This document shows, in pieces, positions 1-10,580 of a DNA stretch of 64,000 nucleotides; position 1 is the first letter of the stretch, and each line of letters begins with the position of its first letter. The stretch comes from Methylobacterium currus. GTDB lineage: Bacteria; Pseudomonadota; Alphaproteobacteria; Rhizobiales; Beijerinckiaceae. Below the pieces are notes generated by a model. The model searched no databases. It was not told the DNA's origin and was given only the letters and a program-made list of their open reading frames with translations. A program made the position numbers and the translations under genes. The stretch is from positions 3,204,501 to 3,268,500 of the forward strand of contig NZ_CP028843.1 in NCBI RefSeq assembly GCF_003058325.1. The letters run 5' to 3'.

Positions 1-1435
1 GCAGGGAGGCCAGGTACTCGACCGGCTGGTGGGTCGGCCCGTTGCGGCCGATGCCGATCGAATCGTGGCTGAACACGAACGGCACCGGCAGCCCCATCAT
101 GGCGGCGAGCCGCAGGGTCGGGCGCAGGTAGTCCGAGAAGACCAGGTAGGTGACGCCGACAGGCACCACGCCGCCATGGGCGGCCATCCCGTTCATCATC
201 GCCCCCATGGCGTGCTCGCGGATGCCGTAATGGACGTAGCGCCCGCCCTGCTCCTCGGCCGTGAAGGATTTCAGGCTGCGCTTGTGCTGGGTCGCGCCCT
301 CCAGGTCCGGCGCGCCGGAGAGGAGTTCGGGAATCGCCTCCGCCAGCCGGTCGACCAGCTCGCCCGACAGGGCGATGCCCGACTGCGCCTTGCCCGAGCG
401 GGCCGCCTCGTCGCGGAACGCCCGCAACGGAGCGTCCCAGCCCTCCGGCAGCCGGCCTGCGCGCAGGCGGTCGAGGAGGCGGCGGCGCTCCGGCGGCAGG
501 GCGGCGACGCGGCGCGCCCAGGACGCGAAGACCGGGGCGCTGCGCTCGCCCGCCGCGCGCCAGGCGGCGCGGATCTCCTGCGGGATCTCGAAGGCCGGAT
601 GCGGCCAGTTCAGCGCCTCGCGGGCGGCGGCGCTCAAGGAGGCCGGGATGCGGGCCGAATGGGCCGCCCGCGTGCCCTCGACGCCCGGCAGGCCGCGGCC
701 GATCACGGTGCTGCAACGGATCATCGAGGGACGAGGATCGGCCTTGGCGAGCAGCAGGGCCGCCGAGACCGCCTCGATATCGTGCCCGTCGACCTCCTGC
801 ACGTGCCAGTGGCTCAGGCGGAACCGCGCCGCCATGTCGTCGCTCAGCGCGAGGTCGATCGCGCCGTCATCGGTCATCTGGTTGTCGTCCCAGAGGAAGG
901 TGAGCTTGCCCAAACGCAGGTGGCCGGCGAGCGAGATCACCTCCTGGCCGACCCCCTCCTGGAGGCAGCCGTCGCCGACGAGGGCATAGGTGCGGTGGTC
1001 GACGAGGTCCGCCCCGAGCCAGCGGTTCAGGTAGGCCTCCGCCAGCGCCATGCCGGCGGCGTTGGCGATGCCCTGGCCGAGGGGCCCGGTGGTGGTCTCG
1101 ATGCCGTGGGCGGGGGCGTATTCGGGGTGGCCCTCGCAGGGCGAGCCGAGTTCACGGAAGCGCTTGATGTCCTCGAGCCCGATCGCCTCGTAGCCCGAGA
1201 GATGCAGCAGCGCGTAGAGCAGCATCGAGCCGTGGCCGTTCGACGCGACGAAGCGGTCGCGGTCGAACCACAGGGGCTCGCGGGCCAGGAACTTGAGGTG
1301 GCGGGTGAAGAGAGCCGTCACCGTATCGGCGGCGCCGAGCGGCGTGCCCGGATGCCCCTCGCCCACCCGCTCGATCGCGTCGATGGACAGGAAGCGGATC
1401 GCGTCCGCGAGCGCGCGCGGCTCGGTGCCGGTCAT
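1..1435 (-). CDS. tkt: Transketolase, N-terminal part (cut by window edge)
   Basis: Transketolase moves two-carbon ketol units between sugar phosphates in the pentose phosphate pathway, with thiamine diphosphate and a divalent metal. About 478 codons are visible from the ATG at 1435; the family is about 660 residues, so the C-terminal third lies left of the window. Seen in the translation: GHPGTPLGAA near residue 25, a TPP-binding GDGCLQEG...WDDNQ stretch near residue 150, and the pyrimidine-domain motif GIREHAMGA. It is transcribed away from the fatty-acid genes. No upstream glycolytic partner is visible on this side. The family assignment is firm; which transketolase paralogue it is cannot be decided here. 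Confidence 0.93.
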   Translation of the reverse strand, partial: MTGTEPRALADAIRFLSIDAIERVGEGHPGTPLGAADTVTALFTRHLKFLAREPLWFDRDRFVASNGHGSMLLYALLHLSGYEAIGLEDIKRFRELGSPCEGHPEYAPAHGIETTTGPLGQGIANAAGMALAEAYLNRWLGADLVDHRTYALVGDGCLQEGVGQEVISLAGHLRLGKLTFLWDDNQMTDDGAIDLALSDDMAARFRLSHWHVQEVDGHDIEAVSAALLLAKADPRPSMIRCSTVIGRGLPGVEGTRAAHSARIPASLSAAAREALNWPHPAFEIPQEIRAAWRAAGERSAPVFASWARRVAALPPERRRLLDRLRAGRLPEGWDAPLRAFRDEAARSGKAQSGIALSGELVDRLAEAIPELLSGAPDLEGATQHKRSLKSFTAEEQGGRYVHYGIREHAMGAMMNGMAAHGGVVPVGVTYLVFSDYLRPTLRLAAMMGLPVPFVFSHDSIGIGRNGPTHQPVEYLASL

Positions 1436-1552
1436 CGGGGTCCCTCCCGGGGATTGTTGGGTGCTCTTGAGGCACGATCACCCAACCGACCCCCGGGACG
1501 GAACTCAAACGAGGTTTTCTCGCGCTGAGATGAGCGCGATTCACCTCGTGCC

Positions 1553-2701
1553 TCAGGCGGCGATCAGCCCGCCCATCCGGGCGACCCGGCCGAGATGGTG
1601 TTCGGCATCGCCGAACAGCTGGTCGATCATCGTGACCCGCTTGAAGTAGTGGCCGACGCTGTACTCCATGGTCACGCCGACGCCGCCATGGAGCTGCACC
1701 GCGCCCTGGCCGACGATGCGGCCGGAGCGGCCGATCTGCACCTTGGCGCCGGCGATGGCGCGGGCGCGCTCCTCCGCGTCGTCCTCGCCCGCCATCATGG
1801 TGGCGAGGAAGGCCATCGAGCGGGCCTGTTCGAGCGCGATGAACATGTCGGCGGCCCGGTGCTGAAGCACCTGGAACGAGCCGATCGTCACGCCGAACTG
1901 CTTGCGGGTCTTCAGGTACTCGACCGTCAGCTTGTGCATCCGGTCCATCGCCCCGACCGCCTCGGCGCAGAGCGCGGCGATCGCCTCGTCGGCGACCCGC
2001 TCGATCACCGGAAGCGCCCCGGCGGGGTCGCCGATCACCGCGTCGGCCGCGACCCGGACCGAGGACAGCGAGACCTCGGCCGCCCGCATCCCGTCCTGGG
2101 TCGGGTAGCCGCGGCGCGACACGCCTTCGGCATTGGCCTCGACCAGGAACAGGCCGATCCCGTCGCGGTCGCGCCGGGAGCCGGAGGTCCGGGCCGAGAC
2201 GATCAGCCGGTCGGCGCTGTCGCCGTGCAGGACGAGCGACTTCTCGCCCTCGAGCACCCAGCCGTCGCCGTCGCGGCGCGCGGTGACGCCGACGTCGTGG
2301 AGGTCGTAGCGGGCCTGGCGCTCGGTATGCGCGAGAGCGTAGCGGGTCTCGCCGGCGATGAGGCCGGGCAGCCATGCGGCGCGCTGCTCAGGGCTCGCGG
2401 CGTGGCGCAGCACGCCGCCGGCGAGCACGATTGTGGCGAGATAGGGTTCAAGCGCCAGCGCGCCGCCGAAGGCCTCCATGACGATCATCGTCTCGACCGG
2501 TCCGCCGCCGATGCCGCCATCCTCCTCGGAGAACGGCACCGCGAGCAGCCCCTGCTCGGCGTAAGCCGCCCACATCGCCTTCGAGAAGCCCTCGGGCTCA
2601 CGGCCGTGGCGCTTGCGGGATTCGAAATCGTAGCGGTCGGCGAGGAGCCGCTCGACGCTGTCCTTGAGGAGACGCTGCTCCTCGCTCAGATCGAAATCCA
2701 T
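1553..2701 (-). CDS. Acyl-CoA dehydrogenase, small subunit type (PimD-like)
   Basis: FAD-dependent acyl-CoA dehydrogenase of 382 residues that would introduce the alpha-beta double bond in an acyl-CoA. The N-terminal helical domain starts MDFDLSEEQRLLKDSVERLL and the C-terminal domain carries QLHGGVGVTMEYSVGHYFKR, where classical enzymes have a QxxGGxG stretch. It is the last gene of a four-gene minus-strand run and sits downstream of a second, longer dehydrogenase. That pairing, and its sequence style, match the small subunit of pimeloyl-CoA dehydrogenase (PimD) described in Rhodopseudomonas palustris; such pairs are thought to form heteromers. Substrate is inferred, not shown. A 246-bp gap with a large palindrome separates it from its partner. 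Confidence 0.88.
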   Translation of the reverse strand: MDFDLSEEQRLLKDSVERLLADRYDFESRKRHGREPEGFSKAMWAAYAEQGLLAVPFSEEDGGIGGGPVETMIVMEAFGGALALEPYLATIVLAGGVLRHAASPEQRAAWLPGLIAGETRYALAHTERQARYDLHDVGVTARRDGDGWVLEGEKSLVLHGDSADRLIVSARTSGSRRDRDGIGLFLVEANAEGVSRRGYPTQDGMRAAEVSLSSVRVAADAVIGDPAGALPVIERVADEAIAALCAEAVGAMDRMHKLTVEYLKTRKQFGVTIGSFQVLQHRAADMFIALEQARSMAFLATMMAGEDDAEERARAIAGAKVQIGRSGRIVGQGAVQLHGGVGVTMEYSVGHYFKRVTMIDQLFGDAEHHLGRVARMGGLIAA

Positions 2702-2756
2702 CGGGTCGTTTCCGTTCTCGCCGGTCTTCAGAAGTCAGCCAGCTCACTCAGTCCCA

Positions 2757-2885
2757 CCCGCACCCTCATCCTGAGGTGCGAGCGTCAGCGAGCCTCGAAG
2801 GAGGCCTCCGGAAGCCTCCGAGATCCCTGGAGCCTCCTTCGAGGTCAGTCGATCGTCGATTGGCTGACACCTCAGGATGAGATCG
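2757..2885. repeat. Nested palindromic intergenic repeat
   Basis: Two nested inverted repeats lie between the two dehydrogenase genes. The outer arms CTCATCCTGAGGTG (2765-2778) and CACCTCAGGATGAG (2868-2881) are exact complements; the inner arms CCTCGAAGGAGGC (2793-2805) and GCCTCCTTCGAGG (2832-2844) are also exact. A small GTCAG...CTGAC hairpin sits between the right-hand arms. The element resembles dispersed palindromes I know from Bradyrhizobium and Methylobacterium genomes. It would form a strong hairpin in the operon transcript. Confidence 0.8.
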
Positions 2886-2946
2886 TGGGGTGGAGAGGAC
2901 GAGCGGAGGTGTCCCGGATCATCGGTTCCCATCCCACGACCGAATG

Positions 2947-4155
<1,209 letters not shown>

Positions 4156-4205
4156 GGGGTGCCTCCTGACGAGGTTGTTTGTTCTAAGACTGTCTCGACG
4201 CCCAA

Positions 4206-4231
4206 CCCCTCCCCCCTCTGCGGGGGAGGGG
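4206..4231. repeat. GC-rich hairpin between acyl-CoA dehydrogenase and fusion gene
   Basis: CCCCTCCCCC (4206-4215) and GGGGGAGGGG (4222-4231) can pair across a six-base loop. There is no T-run on either side, so it is unlikely to be a full intrinsic terminator. It may stabilise or weakly attenuate the polycistronic message. Confidence 0.6.
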
Positions 4232-4240
4232 TGTTCTGCG

Positions 4241-6346
4241 CTACAGGTCCTTGAAGCCCTTGCCCTCGGCCGCCAGCCGCTCCAGCAAGGCCGACGGCTT
4301 GAACGCGTCGCCGTACTCGGCCTGGTAGACGCGCAGGCGCTCGAGCACCTTGGGCAGCCCGATCGTGTCGGCCCAGAACATCGGGCCGCCGCGATAGACC
4401 GGCCAGCCGTAGCCGTTGATCCACACGATATCGATGTCGGAGGCCCGGATCGCCTTGCCCTCTTCGAGGATCTTCGCGCCCTCGTTGACCATCGGGTAGA
4501 GGGTGCGCTCCAGGATCTCCTGGTCGGTGGCGTCCCGGCGCTTGACGCCCTGGCGCCCGGCGACCGTGGCGATGATCTCCTCGGTCACGGCTGAGGGCGT
4601 CGCCTTGCGCTTGGCGTCGTAGTCGTAGAAGCCGGCACCGGTCTTCTGGCCGCGGCGGTCCTGCTCGCAGAGGAGGTCGCGCACGCTCTCCGACTTGTTG
4701 GTCTCCCGGCTCCAGCCGATGTCGAGGCCGGCGAGGTCGCTCATCGTGAACGGGCCCATCGGCAGGCCGAACTCGTAGACCACCCGGTCGACGTCCCAGG
4801 GGGTGACGCCCTCCAGGATCAGCCGGTTGGCCTCGCGCTGGCGCTGGGCCAGCATCCGGTTGCCGACGAAGCCGTGGCAGACGCCGACCAGCACCGGGAT
4901 CTTGCCGACCTTGCGGCCGATCTGCATCGCGGTGGCGATGACGTCCTTCGCGGTCCTCTCGCCGCGCACCACCTCCAGGAGGCGCATGACGTTGGCCGGC
5001 GAGAAGAAGTGCATCCCGATCACGTCGGCCGGCCGGTTCGTCATCGCGGCGATCGCGTCGATGTCGAGGTAGGAGGTGTTGGAGGCCAGGATCGCGCCGG
5101 GCTTCGCGATCTTGTCGAGCTTGGAGAAGATCTCCTTCTTGATGCCCATGTCCTCGTACACGGCCTCGATGATGAGGTCGCACTCGGCGAGTTTTTCGAG
5201 GTCCAGGGTATCCGAAAGGAGGCCCATCCGGGTCTCGACGTCCTCCTCCTTGAGGCGTCCCTTCTTGGCGGTGTTCTCGTAGTTGGTGCGGATGGTCTTG
5301 AGGCCGCGGTCCAGTGCCTCGCGCTTCGTCTCGACGATCGTCACCGGGATGCCGGCGTTCAGGAAGTTCATCGAGATGCCGCCGCCCATCGTGCCGGCGC
5401 CGATGACGCCGACGCGGGCGACGGGGCGGGCGGGCGTGTCGTCCGGCACGTCCGGGATCTTGGCCGCCTGGCGCTCGGCGAAGAACACGTAGCGCTGCGC
5501 CGCCGACTGCGTGCCGGAGACGAGTTTCTGGAACTGCGCGCGCTCGAAGGCCAGCCCCTCGTCGAAGGGCAGCCGGCAGGCGGCCTCGACGCAGGCGATG
5601 CAGGCTTCGGGTGCCTCGAAGCCGCGGGTCTTGCGGGCATTCTCCTCACGGAACGCCGCGAACAGGCCCGGATCGTCGCGGCCCTCGGCGATCTTGTCGT
5701 CGCGGTCGCGGATCTTGGTGAGGGGCCGGCCCTCGGCCACCACCCGCTCCGCGAAGGCGACCGCCTGGGCGCGCAGCCCGTCCTCCGGCGCCAGCTCGTC
5801 GATCAGCCCCATCCCGGCTGCCGCCTTGGCGCCGATCGGCGAGCCGCCGACGATCACCTCGAGCGCCTTGCGCGGACCGACCACCCGGGGCAGGCGCTGG
5901 GTGCCGCCGGCACCCGGCAGGATGCCGAGCTTGACCTCAGGCAGGCCGACCTTCGCGCTGGGCACGGCCACCCGGTAGTGGCAGGCGAGCGCAGTCTCGA
6001 GCCCGCCGCCGAGCGCGTTGCCGTGGATCGCCGCGACCACGGGCTTCGACGACGCCTCGATCCGGTTGAGGAGGTCGGGCAGGCTGATGCCGCTCTGCGG
6101 CTTGCCGAACTCGGTGATGTCGGCCCCGGCCGAGAACATCCGGCCGCCGCCGATCAGCACGATCGCCTTGACGGCCGGATCGGCCTCCGCGGCCTCGACC
6201 CCCGCCAGGATGCCCTGGCGCAAAGCCGTACCGAGCGCGTTCACCGGGCCGGATTGCAGCGTCAGCACCGCGACCGCGCCCTCGCGGGCGGTCGAGACCA
6301 CGTTGTCGTTGGTCGGCGTACCTTGGGCGTTAGACTCTTGCGCCAT
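4241..6346 (-). CDS. Enoyl-CoA hydratase / 3-hydroxyacyl-CoA dehydrogenase fusion (PimF/FadJ-like)
   Basis: Bifunctional beta-oxidation enzyme of 701 residues. The N-terminal crotonase domain shows the oxyanion-hole region [11 protein letters not shown], the acidic region [14 protein letters not shown] near residue 115 and [12 protein letters not shown]. The second half has the NAD-binding glycine motif [13 protein letters not shown] near residue 310, then [17 protein letters not shown] and two 3-hydroxyacyl-CoA dehydrogenase C-terminal repeats ([12 protein letters not shown] near residue 530). It hydrates the enoyl-CoA and oxidises the 3-hydroxy product. Length is typical for FadB/FadJ without extra domains. 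It sits 75 bp downstream of the thiolase. In the pim operon of R. palustris the equivalent is pimF. Confidence 0.93.
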   Translation of the reverse strand: MAQESNAQGTPTNDNVVSTAREGAVAVLTLQSGPVNALGTALRQGILAGVEAAEADPAVKAIVLIGGGRMFSAGADITEFGKPQSGISLPDLLNRIEASSKPVVAAIHGNALGGGLETALACHYRVAVPSAKVGLPEVKLGILPGAGGTQRLPRVVGPRKALEVIVGGSPIGAKAAAGMGLIDELAPEDGLRAQAVAFAERVVAEGRPLTKIRDRDDKIAEGRDDPGLFAAFREENARKTRGFEAPEACIACVEAACRLPFDEGLAFERAQFQKLVSGTQSAAQRYVFFAERQAAKIPDVPDDTPARPVARVGVIGAGTMGGGISMNFLNAGIPVTIVETKREALDRGLKTIRTNYENTAKKGRLKEEDVETRMGLLSDTLDLEKLAECDLIIEAVYEDMGIKKEIFSKLDKIAKPGAILASNTSYLDIDAIAAMTNRPADVIGMHFFSPANVMRLLEVVRGERTAKDVIATAMQIGRKVGKIPVLVGVCHGFVGNRMLAQRQREANRLILEGVTPWDVDRVVYEFGLPMGPFTMSDLAGLDIGWSRETNKSESVRDLLCEQDRRGQKTGAGFYDYDAKRKATPSAVTEEIIATVAGRQGVKRRDATDQEILERTLYPMVNEGAKILEEGKAIRASDIDIVWINGYGWPVYRGGPMFWADTIGLPKVLERLRVYQAEYGDAFKPSALLERLAAEGKGFKDL

Positions 6347-6421
6347 ATCGGCTTCGTCCCTCTGCCGGCTTCCTCCGGGCGCCTCTTGCCGGGCGCCGTC
6401 ACGAGCCGGAATGTGGCAGGA

Positions 6422-7624
6422 TCAGTAGATCTCGAACAGGCCCGCGGCGCCCATGCCGCCGCCGACGCACATCGTCACGACGCCGTACCTGGCGCCGCGG
6501 CGGCGGCCTTCCAGCAGGATGTGGCCGGTCATCCGCGCTCCCGACATGCCGTAGGGATGGCCGATCGAGATCGCGCCGCCATTGACGTTCAGGCGCTCGT
6601 CCGGGATGCCGAGCCGGTCGCGGCAATAGAGCACCTGGCTGGCGAAGGCCTCGTTCAGCTCCCACAGGTCGATGTCCTCGACCTTCAACCCGTGCTGCTT
6701 CAGGAGCTTCGGCACCGCGAAGACCGGGCCGATGCCCATCTCGTCCGGGTTGCAGCCGGCGACCGCCATGCCGCGGTAGGCGCCGAGCGGCTTCAAACCC
6801 CGGCGCTCGGCCTCGCTTGCCTCCATCAGCACGACCGCCGCGGCCCCGTCCGAGAGCTGGCTGGCATTGCCGGCGGTGATGAACTGCCCGTCCTTGACGC
6901 GCTGGCCGTCCTTGAACACGGGTTTCAGGCCCTGGAGGTCCTCCAGCCTGGTCTGCGGCCGGTTGCCCTCGTCCTGGGAGAGAGTGACCTCCTTGTGCGA
7001 GACCGCGCCGGTCGCCTTGTCGACGACGGCCATGCGGGCGGTCATCGGCACGATCTCGTCGGCGAACAGGTTCTGGCTTTGAGCCCGGGCGGTGCGCTGC
7101 TGCGATTGCAGCGCATAGGCATCCTGCGCCTCGCGGCCGACGTGATAGCGCTCCGCCACGGTCTCGGCGGTCTCGATCATCGTCATGTAGATCGCCGGCA
7201 CGTGCTCGACGAGCCACGGATCCTGGCCGCGGAAGCGGTTGATCTTGTCGTTCTGGACCAGCGAGATCGATTCGAGCCCGCCGCCGATTGCGACGTCGAG
7301 CCCGTCGGTGATGATCTCCTTGGCGGCGGTGGCGATCGCCATCAGGCCCGAGGCGCATTGCCGGTCGAGGCTCATCCCGGCCACGGTCTCGGGCAGCCCG
7401 GCGCGCAGCGCCGCCTGGCGCGCGACGTTGCCGCCGGTCGAGCCCTGCTGGAGCGCCGCGCCCATCACCACGTCGCCGATCTCGGCCGGGTCGATGCCGG
7501 CGCGCTGGACCGCGTGCGCGATGGCATGGGCGCCGAGCGCTTGGGCCTGCGTGTCGTTGAACGCGCCCCGGTAGGCCTTGCCGATGGGGGTGCGCGCGGT
7601 GGCGACGATGACGGCTTCCCGCAT
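6422..7624 (-). CDS. Acetyl-CoA acyltransferase (thiolase), PimB/FadA-like
   Basis: Thiolase of 400 residues that cleaves 3-ketoacyl-CoA to acetyl-CoA and a shortened acyl-CoA. The nucleophilic cysteine lies in SLDRQCASG (Cys90). The catalytic histidine is in [20 protein letters not shown] and the second cysteine in [16 protein letters not shown] near the C-terminus. It is the first gene of the minus-strand beta-oxidation run, so the promoter is expected in the 7625-7870 region shared with the plus-strand SDR. The sequence groups by eye with acetyl-CoA C-acyltransferases of degradation rather than the polyhydroxybutyrate PhaA enzymes, but this is a judgement. Confidence 0.92.
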   Translation of the reverse strand: MREAVIVATARTPIGKAYRGAFNDTQAQALGAHAIAHAVQRAGIDPAEIGDVVMGAALQQGSTGGNVARQAALRAGLPETVAGMSLDRQCASGLMAIATAAKEIITDGLDVAIGGGLESISLVQNDKINRFRGQDPWLVEHVPAIYMTMIETAETVAERYHVGREAQDAYALQSQQRTARAQSQNLFADEIVPMTARMAVVDKATGAVSHKEVTLSQDEGNRPQTRLEDLQGLKPVFKDGQRVKDGQFITAGNASQLSDGAAAVVLMEASEAERRGLKPLGAYRGMAVAGCNPDEMGIGPVFAVPKLLKQHGLKVEDIDLWELNEAFASQVLYCRDRLGIPDERLNVNGGAISIGHPYGMSGARMTGHILLEGRRRGARYGVVTMCVGGGMGAAGLFEIY

Positions 7625-7770
7625 CTTGAGTGTCCTCCCACGATCCCGTCCGCCGCTCTTCGGGCGGGGCGGGGTTCTGCCGCATTATCGGGGATCGGGT
7701 ATGGAGCCGCAAGGGCCTCGGAAACCCGGATTCGGACAGGGGGTATTCCCCCGCTCGCCTCTCCCCACGG

Positions 7771-7790
7771 CCGCGTTTTCGAAAACACGG
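7771..7790. promoter_or_regulatory. Candidate operator palindrome between divergent fatty-acid units
   Basis: CCGCGTTTTCGAAAACACGG is a 20-bp palindrome with one mismatched pair; its core GTTTTCGAAAAC (7775-7786) is perfect. It lies in the 246-bp divergent region between the thiolase operon and the SDR gene, next to a possible SDR promoter (TTGCTT at 7792-7797, 16 bp, TAAGGT at 7814-7819). Position and symmetry suit a TetR- or MarR-type repressor of acyl-CoA metabolism. No such regulator gene is adjacent. Confidence 0.5.
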
Positions 7791-7870
7791 CTTGCTTAAT
7801 CGCCATACGGGGCTAAGGTCGGCGCAAAAGCAAGGCCTGTTTTGCCAAGGGCCCTTCCGGGAGGACGCTC

Positions 7871-8644
7871 ATGCTGACGCCGCTCTTCGACCTCACCGGC
7901 CGCGTCGCCATCGTCACCGGCTCGTCGCGCGGCATCGGCCGGGCCATCGCCGAGCGCCTGGCCGAGCACGGCGCGAAGGTCGTCATCTCCTCGCGCAAGG
8001 CCGAGGCCTGCGCGCCGGTCGCCGCGGCGATCAACGCCCGCCACGGCGAGGAACGGGCGGTGGTGATCCCGGCCAGCATCTCGTCGAAATCCGACCTGGA
8101 GCGCCTGGCGAGGGGCACCGAGGACCGCTTCGGCCGTATCGACGCCGTCGTCTGCAACGCCGCGTCGAACCCGTATTACGGGCCGATGAGCGGCATCTCG
8201 GACGACCAGTTCCGCAAGATCCTCGACAACAACGTGATCGCCAGCCACTGGCTGATCGGGTTCTGCGCCCCCGGCATGATCGAGCGCAGGGACGGCGCGA
8301 TCATCCTGGTCTCGTCGGTGGGGGGCCTGAAGGGCTCGGGCGTGATCGGCGCCTACAACGTCTCGAAGGCAGCGGATTTCCAGCTCGCCCGCAACCTCGC
8401 GGTCGAGCTCGGGCCGCACAACGTGCGGGTCAACTGCATCGCCCCGGGCCTGATCCAGACCGACTTCGCCCGTGCCCTCTGGGAAGATCCGAAATCCCGC
8501 GCCGCCTACACGGCCCGCACGCCGCTCGCCCGCATCGGCCAGCCCGACGAGATCGCCGGCGCGGCGGTGTTCCTGGTAAGCCCCGCCGGCGCCTTCATGA
8601 CCGGCCAGAGCATCGTGATCGACGGCGGGCAGACCATCACATGA
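7871..8644 (+). CDS. SDR family NAD(P)-dependent oxidoreductase
   Basis: Classical short-chain dehydrogenase of 257 residues. The cofactor motif is GSSRGIGRAIAERLAEHG near residue 17, followed by the structural CNAAS, the catalytic serine in VSSVGGLKGSG and the YxxxK pair in AYNVSKAADF; IAPGLIQTDFAR and the C-terminal IDGGQTIT complete the fold. It probably oxidises or reduces a hydroxyacyl or related alcohol. Being divergent from a beta-oxidation operon and 106 bp ahead of an acyl-CoA ligase, it may serve acyl-chain breakdown, but the substrate cannot be read from sequence. Its TGA stop is inside a 14-bp tandem repeat. Confidence 0.9.
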   Translation: MLTPLFDLTGRVAIVTGSSRGIGRAIAERLAEHGAKVVISSRKAEACAPVAAAINARHGEERAVVIPASISSKSDLERLARGTEDRFGRIDAVVCNAASNPYYGPMSGISDDQFRKILDNNVIASHWLIGFCAPGMIERRDGAIILVSSVGGLKGSGVIGAYNVSKAADFQLARNLAVELGPHNVRVNCIAPGLIQTDFARALWEDPKSRAAYTARTPLARIGQPDEIAGAAVFLVSPAGAFMTGQSIVIDGGQTIT

Positions 8645-8694
8645 GGCTTTGCACATGAGGCTTTGCACATGAGGCCTTCCACGTGAGGCCTCGC
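8639..8694. repeat. 14-bp tandem repeat, four copies, spanning the SDR stop codon
   Basis: Units are ACATGAGGCTTTGC at 8639-8652 and 8653-8666, then two diverged copies, ACATGAGGCCTTCC (8667-8680) and ACGTGAGGCCTCGC (8681-8694). The SDR stop TGA (8642-8644) is inside the first unit. Because 14 is not a multiple of three, copy-number change would alter only the spacer between the SDR and the ligase, not the SDR protein. Confidence 0.9.
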
Positions 8695-8750
8695 GCCTGA
8701 CCGTCGCCCTGTTGCCCGTCTCCCGAGAGCCACCCATCACGAGCCCGCCG

Positions 8751-10493
8751 ATGACCGAGCCGTCCGCCGCGACGATGCCCGAACCCCCGAAAGCCTGGCC
8801 GGCGATCTCCCTCGCCGAGGCGACCGCGCGGCTGACCGCGCCCGGCTCCCCGTTCGCGGTCACCGAGATCTCGATCCGCGGCGTGCCGACCCGGATCTGG
8901 GCCAACGCGCCGCTCACCCTGCGCGACATCTTCGTGGCCGGGCGGGCGCACGGGGAAAAGACCTTCCTGGTCTACGAGGACGAGCGGGCGAGCTTCGAGG
9001 CGTTCAGCCGCGCCGCCCTGGCGCTTGCCGCCGACCTGATCCGCGGCGGCGTGAAGCCCGGGGACCGGGTGGCGATCGCGATGCGCAACCTGCCCGAATG
9101 GCCGGTGGCGTTCTTCGCGGCGATCCTGGCGGGTGCCATCGCGACGCCACTCAACGCCTGGTGGACCGGCCCCGAGCTCGACCACGGCTTCACCGATTCC
9201 GGCGCCTGCGTCGCCATCGTCGACGAGGAGCGCTGGGCCCGCATCAGCGAGCGGCGCGCCGGTTACCCGGCGCTGAAGCGCGTGCTGATCGCCCGCGCTC
9301 CGGCCGTCGCCGGCGCCGAGAGCCTGACCGACATCGTCGGCGCTGTCCCGGACTGGGGCGGGCTGCCGGCGGGCGAGATCCCGGCCCTGGCCATCGGGCC
9401 GGAGGACGTCGCGACCCTGTTCTACACCTCCGGCACGACCGGCCGCTCGAAGGGAGCGATCGGCACCCAGCGCGCCGGCGCCAGCGGGGTGCTGGCCCAC
9501 CCTTTCTCCGCCGCCCGCGCCTTCCTGCGCCGGGGCGAGCCGGTGCCGGTGCCGGACGCGAATGCGCCGCAGAAGGTGGCGCTCCTGTCGATCCCGCTGT
9601 TCCACGTCACCGGCTGCTTCGCCACCCTGGTGCCCAACCTCTCTCGCGGCGGGCGGCTGGTGATGATGCGGCGCTGGGACCTCGCCCGCGCGATGGCGCT
9701 GATCGCGCGCGAGCGCTGCACCAGCGCCGGCGGCGTGCCGACGATCGCGTTCCAGCTCCTCGACGGGATGGCGGCCGGCACGCACGACCTCTCCTCGCTC
9801 GAAACCATCAGCTACGGCGGCGCCCCGGCCCCGGCCGAGCTGGTGCGCCGCCTGCGCGCCGCCTTCCCCAAGGCGCAACCAGCGACCGGCTGGGGCATGA
9901 CCGAGACCAGCGGCACCTTCACCCACCATCAGGGCGAGGATTACGTCCACCGCCCCGAGAGCTGCGGCCCGCCTCTGCCGGTCTGCGAGGCCAGGGTGAT
10001 GGACCCGGAGGAGAATCCCCTTCCCCCGGGCGAGATCGGCGAGCTGTGGGTCAAGGGCCCGGTCGTCGTCGCGGGCTACTGGAACCGGCCCGACGCCGAT
10101 GCCGAGGTTTTTCGCGAGGGCTGGCTGCGCACCGGCGACCTGGCGCGGATCGACGAGGAGGGCTTCGTCACCATCGTCGACAGGGCCAAGGACATGCTGA
10201 TCCGCGGCGGCGAGAACATCTATTGCGGCGAGGTCGAGAGCGTCCTCTACGAGCATCCGGCGGTGGTCGATGCGGCCGTGGTCGGCATCCCGCATCCGAC
10301 GCTCGGCGAGGAGCCCGGCGCCGTGGTGGCGATCGCCCGCGGGGCGGAAGCCGACGAGGAGGGCTTGCGCGCCTTCGTGGCGGCCCGGCTCGCCGCCTTC
10401 AAGGTGCCGGTGCGCATCCTGCTCCACGACGAGATCCTGCCGCGTAACCCGAACGGAAAGATCCTGAAGAACGAGCTGAAGCGGCTGTTCTGA
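8751..10493 (+). CDS. AMP-dependent acyl-CoA synthetase/ligase
   Basis: Class I adenylate-forming ligase that activates a carboxylic acid to acyl-CoA through an acyl-AMP. The phosphate loop is LFYTSGTTGRSKGAIG, followed by GWGMTETSG, the core RTGDLARIDEEGF, the hinge region DRAKDMLIRGGENIYCGEVE and the C-terminal lysine loop NPNGKILKNEL. I chose the ATG at 8751 (580 residues). An in-frame TTG at 8712 would add 13 residues, and an ATG at 8775 is another choice; none has a strong ribosome-binding site. It follows the SDR gene on the same strand. It may supply substrate to the divergent beta-oxidation genes. Chain-length preference is unknown. Confidence 0.9.
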   Translation: MTEPSAATMPEPPKAWPAISLAEATARLTAPGSPFAVTEISIRGVPTRIWANAPLTLRDIFVAGRAHGEKTFLVYEDERASFEAFSRAALALAADLIRGGVKPGDRVAIAMRNLPEWPVAFFAAILAGAIATPLNAWWTGPELDHGFTDSGACVAIVDEERWARISERRAGYPALKRVLIARAPAVAGAESLTDIVGAVPDWGGLPAGEIPALAIGPEDVATLFYTSGTTGRSKGAIGTQRAGASGVLAHPFSAARAFLRRGEPVPVPDANAPQKVALLSIPLFHVTGCFATLVPNLSRGGRLVMMRRWDLARAMALIARERCTSAGGVPTIAFQLLDGMAAGTHDLSSLETISYGGAPAPAELVRRLRAAFPKAQPATGWGMTETSGTFTHHQGEDYVHRPESCGPPLPVCEARVMDPEENPLPPGEIGELWVKGPVVVAGYWNRPDADAEVFREGWLRTGDLARIDEEGFVTIVDRAKDMLIRGGENIYCGEVESVLYEHPAVVDAAVVGIPHPTLGEEPGAVVAIARGAEADEEGLRAFVAARLAAFKVPVRILLHDEILPRNPNGKILKNELKRLF

Positions 10494-10580
10494 ACAGCCC
10501 TTCGCGTCCCTTTGCCTGAACGACATCCCGGAGCGGCGTGCCCCGGCCGCGATCGCAGCGGTGTATGAGGTGCAGATGCC

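Noticed and set aside
4874..7816. A 980-codon plus-strand open frame
   Set aside because: It is antisense to the hydratase/dehydrogenase fusion and thiolase, which have full catalytic motifs; its own translation has none.
7871..10493. Ligase start at the TTG at 8712
   Set aside because: The 13 extra residues are Pro-rich and unlike the family, and ATG 8751 is in frame; not excluded by experiment.
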